Position numbers and translations under genes: made by a program
Notes under the pieces: generated by a model
Told to the model about the DNA's origin: nothing
The model's input: the letters and a program-made list of their open reading frames with translations, nothing else
Database searches by the model: none
Source of the DNA: Gammaproteobacteria bacterium
GTDB taxonomy: Bacteria > Pseudomonadota > Gammaproteobacteria > Pseudomonadales > Azotimanducaceae
Reading direction: 5' to 3'
DNA: 6,742 bases
Assembly (NCBI GenBank): GCA_009840715.1
Contig: VXNE01000020.1
Coordinates: forward strand, 1 to 6,742
Part shown: in pieces, positions 5,138 through 6,742 of the stretch
Layout of the letters: each line of letters begins with the position of its first letter
Position numbering within the stretch: the first letter of the stretch is position 1

Positions 5138-6505
5138 TCAACCCCGCCGCGCCTTCCTGAAGCGCCATCCGTACATCATGCGTCCGTAGAAGTTGAACCA
5201 CTTCCGGGCCTCCTCGTCGGCGAACGGATAGTCCGCGCCGAGCTGCCTGGCGGTCACGAGGCCCGACACGAAACACGTCTCCTGGCTGTTGATCAGGGTG
5301 TGCGCTCCGCAGTGCCAGGTCCGTCTCCTCCCCTGGATCAGGCGGAAGAGCTGGACCAGCAGGACGACGTGGCGGACATCGTGCACGACGTGCTGAAACC
5401 ACCACCGCTTGATCACCTTGCGCTCGTCGATGCGGCTGACGGGGTTGTAGGTCACCAGGCACGGCTTGTCCGAGGGACTCGCCCAGGGCTGCTGGTTGTG
5501 CATGATGTAGGTGATCTCGTAGTTGTCGGGACGGGCGCCGTACTGCTCGATGTGGTTGCTGCGCGTCTCGAGCGGCCGCGCGGCGTTGTCGGGGAGCACG
5601 GAGGCGTCCGAGTGGACCACGGCATGGTTGTGCAGTTCGCTCTCGTAGCGGACCGACGCCAGCAGCCAGCTCTCGAGCAAGCCCGGCCTGTCGAGGGCCA
5701 TCAGCGTCTGGTTCGCATTGCAGGCGAAGACGACATCGTCGAAGGTCTCGACTACCCCTTCCTCGTCCTCCACGCGCACTTCCGAGCCCGTTCGGACGAC
5801 CTTGCGCACGCGTCTTTCGAGGCAGATCCGGTCGCGAAAATCCGCCGTGAGCTGCTCGTAGATCCGCCGGGTTCCGCCTTCCCAGGTCCGCATCGGCGTC
5901 GCGGTGACGATGTCGAAGAACTCGAGATACCGCGAGAACAGCGACGCGGGCATGTCGAAGACGTTGGTCGCCATCAGGAAGTTGACGAACATCGGCTTCA
6001 GCACCTTGTACCGGAAGTCCCCGGAGAACCGCCCGAAGTTGAGGAGGGCGCCCATGCTCACGTAGTTGAAGGGGTTGAGCGCGTTCAGGACCCTGGACCT
6101 CGATCGGTTGAGGCGGCCGAGCCGGTTCAGGCGCCGCAGAAGCCGCTGGAACTTCTCGATCTCCGGCCTCAGTTCCCGGCTGATGTCGCTGTCCAGGTCG
6201 TGCGCGTAGATCCCGCCGCGGTAGGCGACGCTGTAGCTGAACCGGGTGTCGACCAGCGCGATGCCGAGCTGCCGCGTCAAGAGCAGGATGTGGTGATACA
6301 CCGATGGGATGCATGCGGTGACGGAGATGTCGAACGGGATCGACGTGCCGTCGTCCTGGGGCATGTCGACGGTCATCGCGTTGCCGCCGAGGTGCGCCTC
6401 GGCCTCGAACAGGCGGAAGTCGAACCGGTCGGGATGGCGATTCAACGCCCAGGCGACGCCCAGGCCCGCGACCCCGCCCCCGACGATTGCGATTCTCCTT
6501 GGCAT
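5138..6505 (-). CDS. FAD/NAD(P)-binding oxidoreductase (amine-oxidase-like, COG2907 type)
   Basis: The 455-residue product opens with a Rossmann dinucleotide site, RIAIVGGGVAGLGVAWAL (GxGxxG at residues 9-14), then an acidic strand end in LFEAEAHLGGNA (E34 binds the FAD ribose in this fold; GG at 40-41). The C-terminus holds a second FAD-contacting stretch, WHCGAHTLIN and ETCFVSGLVTARQLG, at about 397-423. This layout fits the flavin amine oxidase/protoporphyrinogen-oxidase-like superfamily, in particular predicted NAD/FAD-binding proteins of the COG2907 kind. COG2907 genes are often found beside cyclopropane-fatty-acid synthase genes, but none is seen here. The substrate is unknown. There is no signal peptide, so it is cytoplasmic or membrane-associated. 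ATG 6505 is supported by GAGGAA 8 nt upstream. It heads the minus-strand run and is divergent from the secreted-protein gene at 6655. Confidence 0.88.
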   Translation of the reverse strand: MPRRIAIVGGGVAGLGVAWALNRHPDRFDFRLFEAEAHLGGNAMTVDMPQDDGTSIPFDISVTACIPSVYHHILLLTRQLGIALVDTRFSYSVAYRGGIYAHDLDSDISRELRPEIEKFQRLLRRLNRLGRLNRSRSRVLNALNPFNYVSMGALLNFGRFSGDFRYKVLKPMFVNFLMATNVFDMPASLFSRYLEFFDIVTATPMRTWEGGTRRIYEQLTADFRDRICLERRVRKVVRTGSEVRVEDEEGVVETFDDVVFACNANQTLMALDRPGLLESWLLASVRYESELHNHAVVHSDASVLPDNAARPLETRSNHIEQYGARPDNYEITYIMHNQQPWASPSDKPCLVTYNPVSRIDERKVIKRWWFQHVVHDVRHVVLLVQLFRLIQGRRRTWHCGAHTLINSQETCFVSGLVTARQLGADYPFADEEARKWFNFYGRMMYGWRFRKARRG

Positions 6506-6513
6506 CCCGGCCG

Positions 6514-6519
6514 TTCCTC
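6514..6519 (-). promoter_or_regulatory. Ribosome binding site of the FAD oxidoreductase gene
   Basis: GAGGAA on the minus strand lies 8 nt before ATG 6505, supporting that start. Confidence 0.6.
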
Positions 6520-6546
6520 GTGCTGCGCCATGTCAGACGCGGCGCG

Positions 6547-6552
6547 ATTATG
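6547..6552 (-). promoter_or_regulatory. Possible -10 element of the oxidoreductase promoter
   Basis: CATAAT on the minus strand, 41 bp before ATG 6505, matches five of six bases of TATAAT in otherwise very GC-rich DNA. No convincing -35 hexamer is found 16-18 bp further upstream, so the call is weak. Confidence 0.28.
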
Positions 6553-6654
6553 CATGGTCGCCGGGCCGGCCTGGGCATCGTGGGGTCGCCACAAGGAGGT
6601 TGGCTGCCGGCCGGTGGTACCATCCGGTCTTCCACCCGCCCGGATCTTCGTGCA

Positions 6655-6742
6655 ATGCACCGCGGAACGCTGCTCAGCCTCCTCGTCATCTGGCTCGCCA
6701 TGGCGCCGGCCGCCGCGCAGACGGTCTGCATGCCTGCGGCCC
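6655..6742 (+). CDS. Start of a secreted or periplasmic protein (partial, signal peptide only)
   Basis: From ATG 6655, 29 codons are open to the right edge. They encode a textbook Sec signal peptide: a short n-region with one Arg (MHRGT), a hydrophobic core (LLSLLVIWLAMAP) and a small-residue c-region AAA before QTV, a likely signal peptidase I cut after the AAA. The mature part seen is only about eight residues, including a Cys four residues after the predicted cut (QTVC), so function cannot be told. The AAA-QT site does not look like a lipobox. The gene is divergent from the oxidoreductase and would share the 149-bp gap 6506-6654. The sequence just before the ATG has only a weak ribosome site (GGA around 6641), while a perfect AAGGAGG lies much further up at 6593-6599. 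Confidence 0.65.
   Translation, partial: MHRGTLLSLLVIWLAMAPAAAQTVCMPAA

Noticed and set aside
5088..6731. 547-codon minus-strand open frame, longer than the oxidoreductase it overlaps
   Set aside because: It is another frame of the same strand, extremely rich in Arg, Pro and Gly, without domains. The 455-codon frame has a FAD site at both ends and a good ribosome site.

Overview
The window is high-GC, intergenically tight bacterial DNA, most likely proteobacterial and plausibly a host-associated gammaproteobacterium. The taxonomic guess rests on composition, a SopB/IpgD-type effector gene and ordinary proteobacterial metabolic genes; no rRNA, tRNA or marker gene is present, so it stays loose.

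Layout. (1) Bases 1-2402, minus strand: one very long open frame, 800 codons without a stop, running off the left edge. Its residues from about 525 onward match the SopB/IpgD (SigD) phosphoinositide-phosphatase effector family. Its first 240 residues are a disordered, Pro/Glu-rich extension with eight regularly spaced tyrosines in EPHYEF, EHxY and YxxL settings, built on a 192-bp tandem repeat. (2) Bases 2524-3021, plus strand: a Nudix hydrolase, divergent from the effector gene. (3) Bases 3119-6505, minus strand: four genes read leftward, in order FAD/NAD-dependent oxidoreductase, HpcH/HpaI-type aldolase, SprT-like metalloprotein with two flanking SH3/KOW-like modules, and a small VOC (glyoxalase-fold) protein. 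Aldolase and SprT-like gene are nearly contiguous and probably cotranscribed. (4) From 6655 rightward, plus strand: the start of a gene whose visible product is a classic signal peptide, divergent from the oxidoreductase.

The noteworthy element is the left-hand gene. It appears to combine an inositol-phosphatase effector with a module of tyrosine motifs like those of bacterial effectors phosphorylated inside host cells (Tir, CagA, Tarp, Bep, AnkA). One pair of tyrosines also fits the ITAM spacing rule YxxL-x9-YxxL, and the homologous pair in the preceding repeat unit has both tyrosines replaced by histidine. I do not know of a described SopB/IpgD protein with such an extension. The catalytic Cys-x5-Arg signature would lie beyond the left edge, so phosphatase activity cannot be judged here. 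No secretion-system genes are visible; delivery into host cells is inferred from the family only. The remaining genes look like ordinary metabolism and maintenance and show no functional link to the effector.
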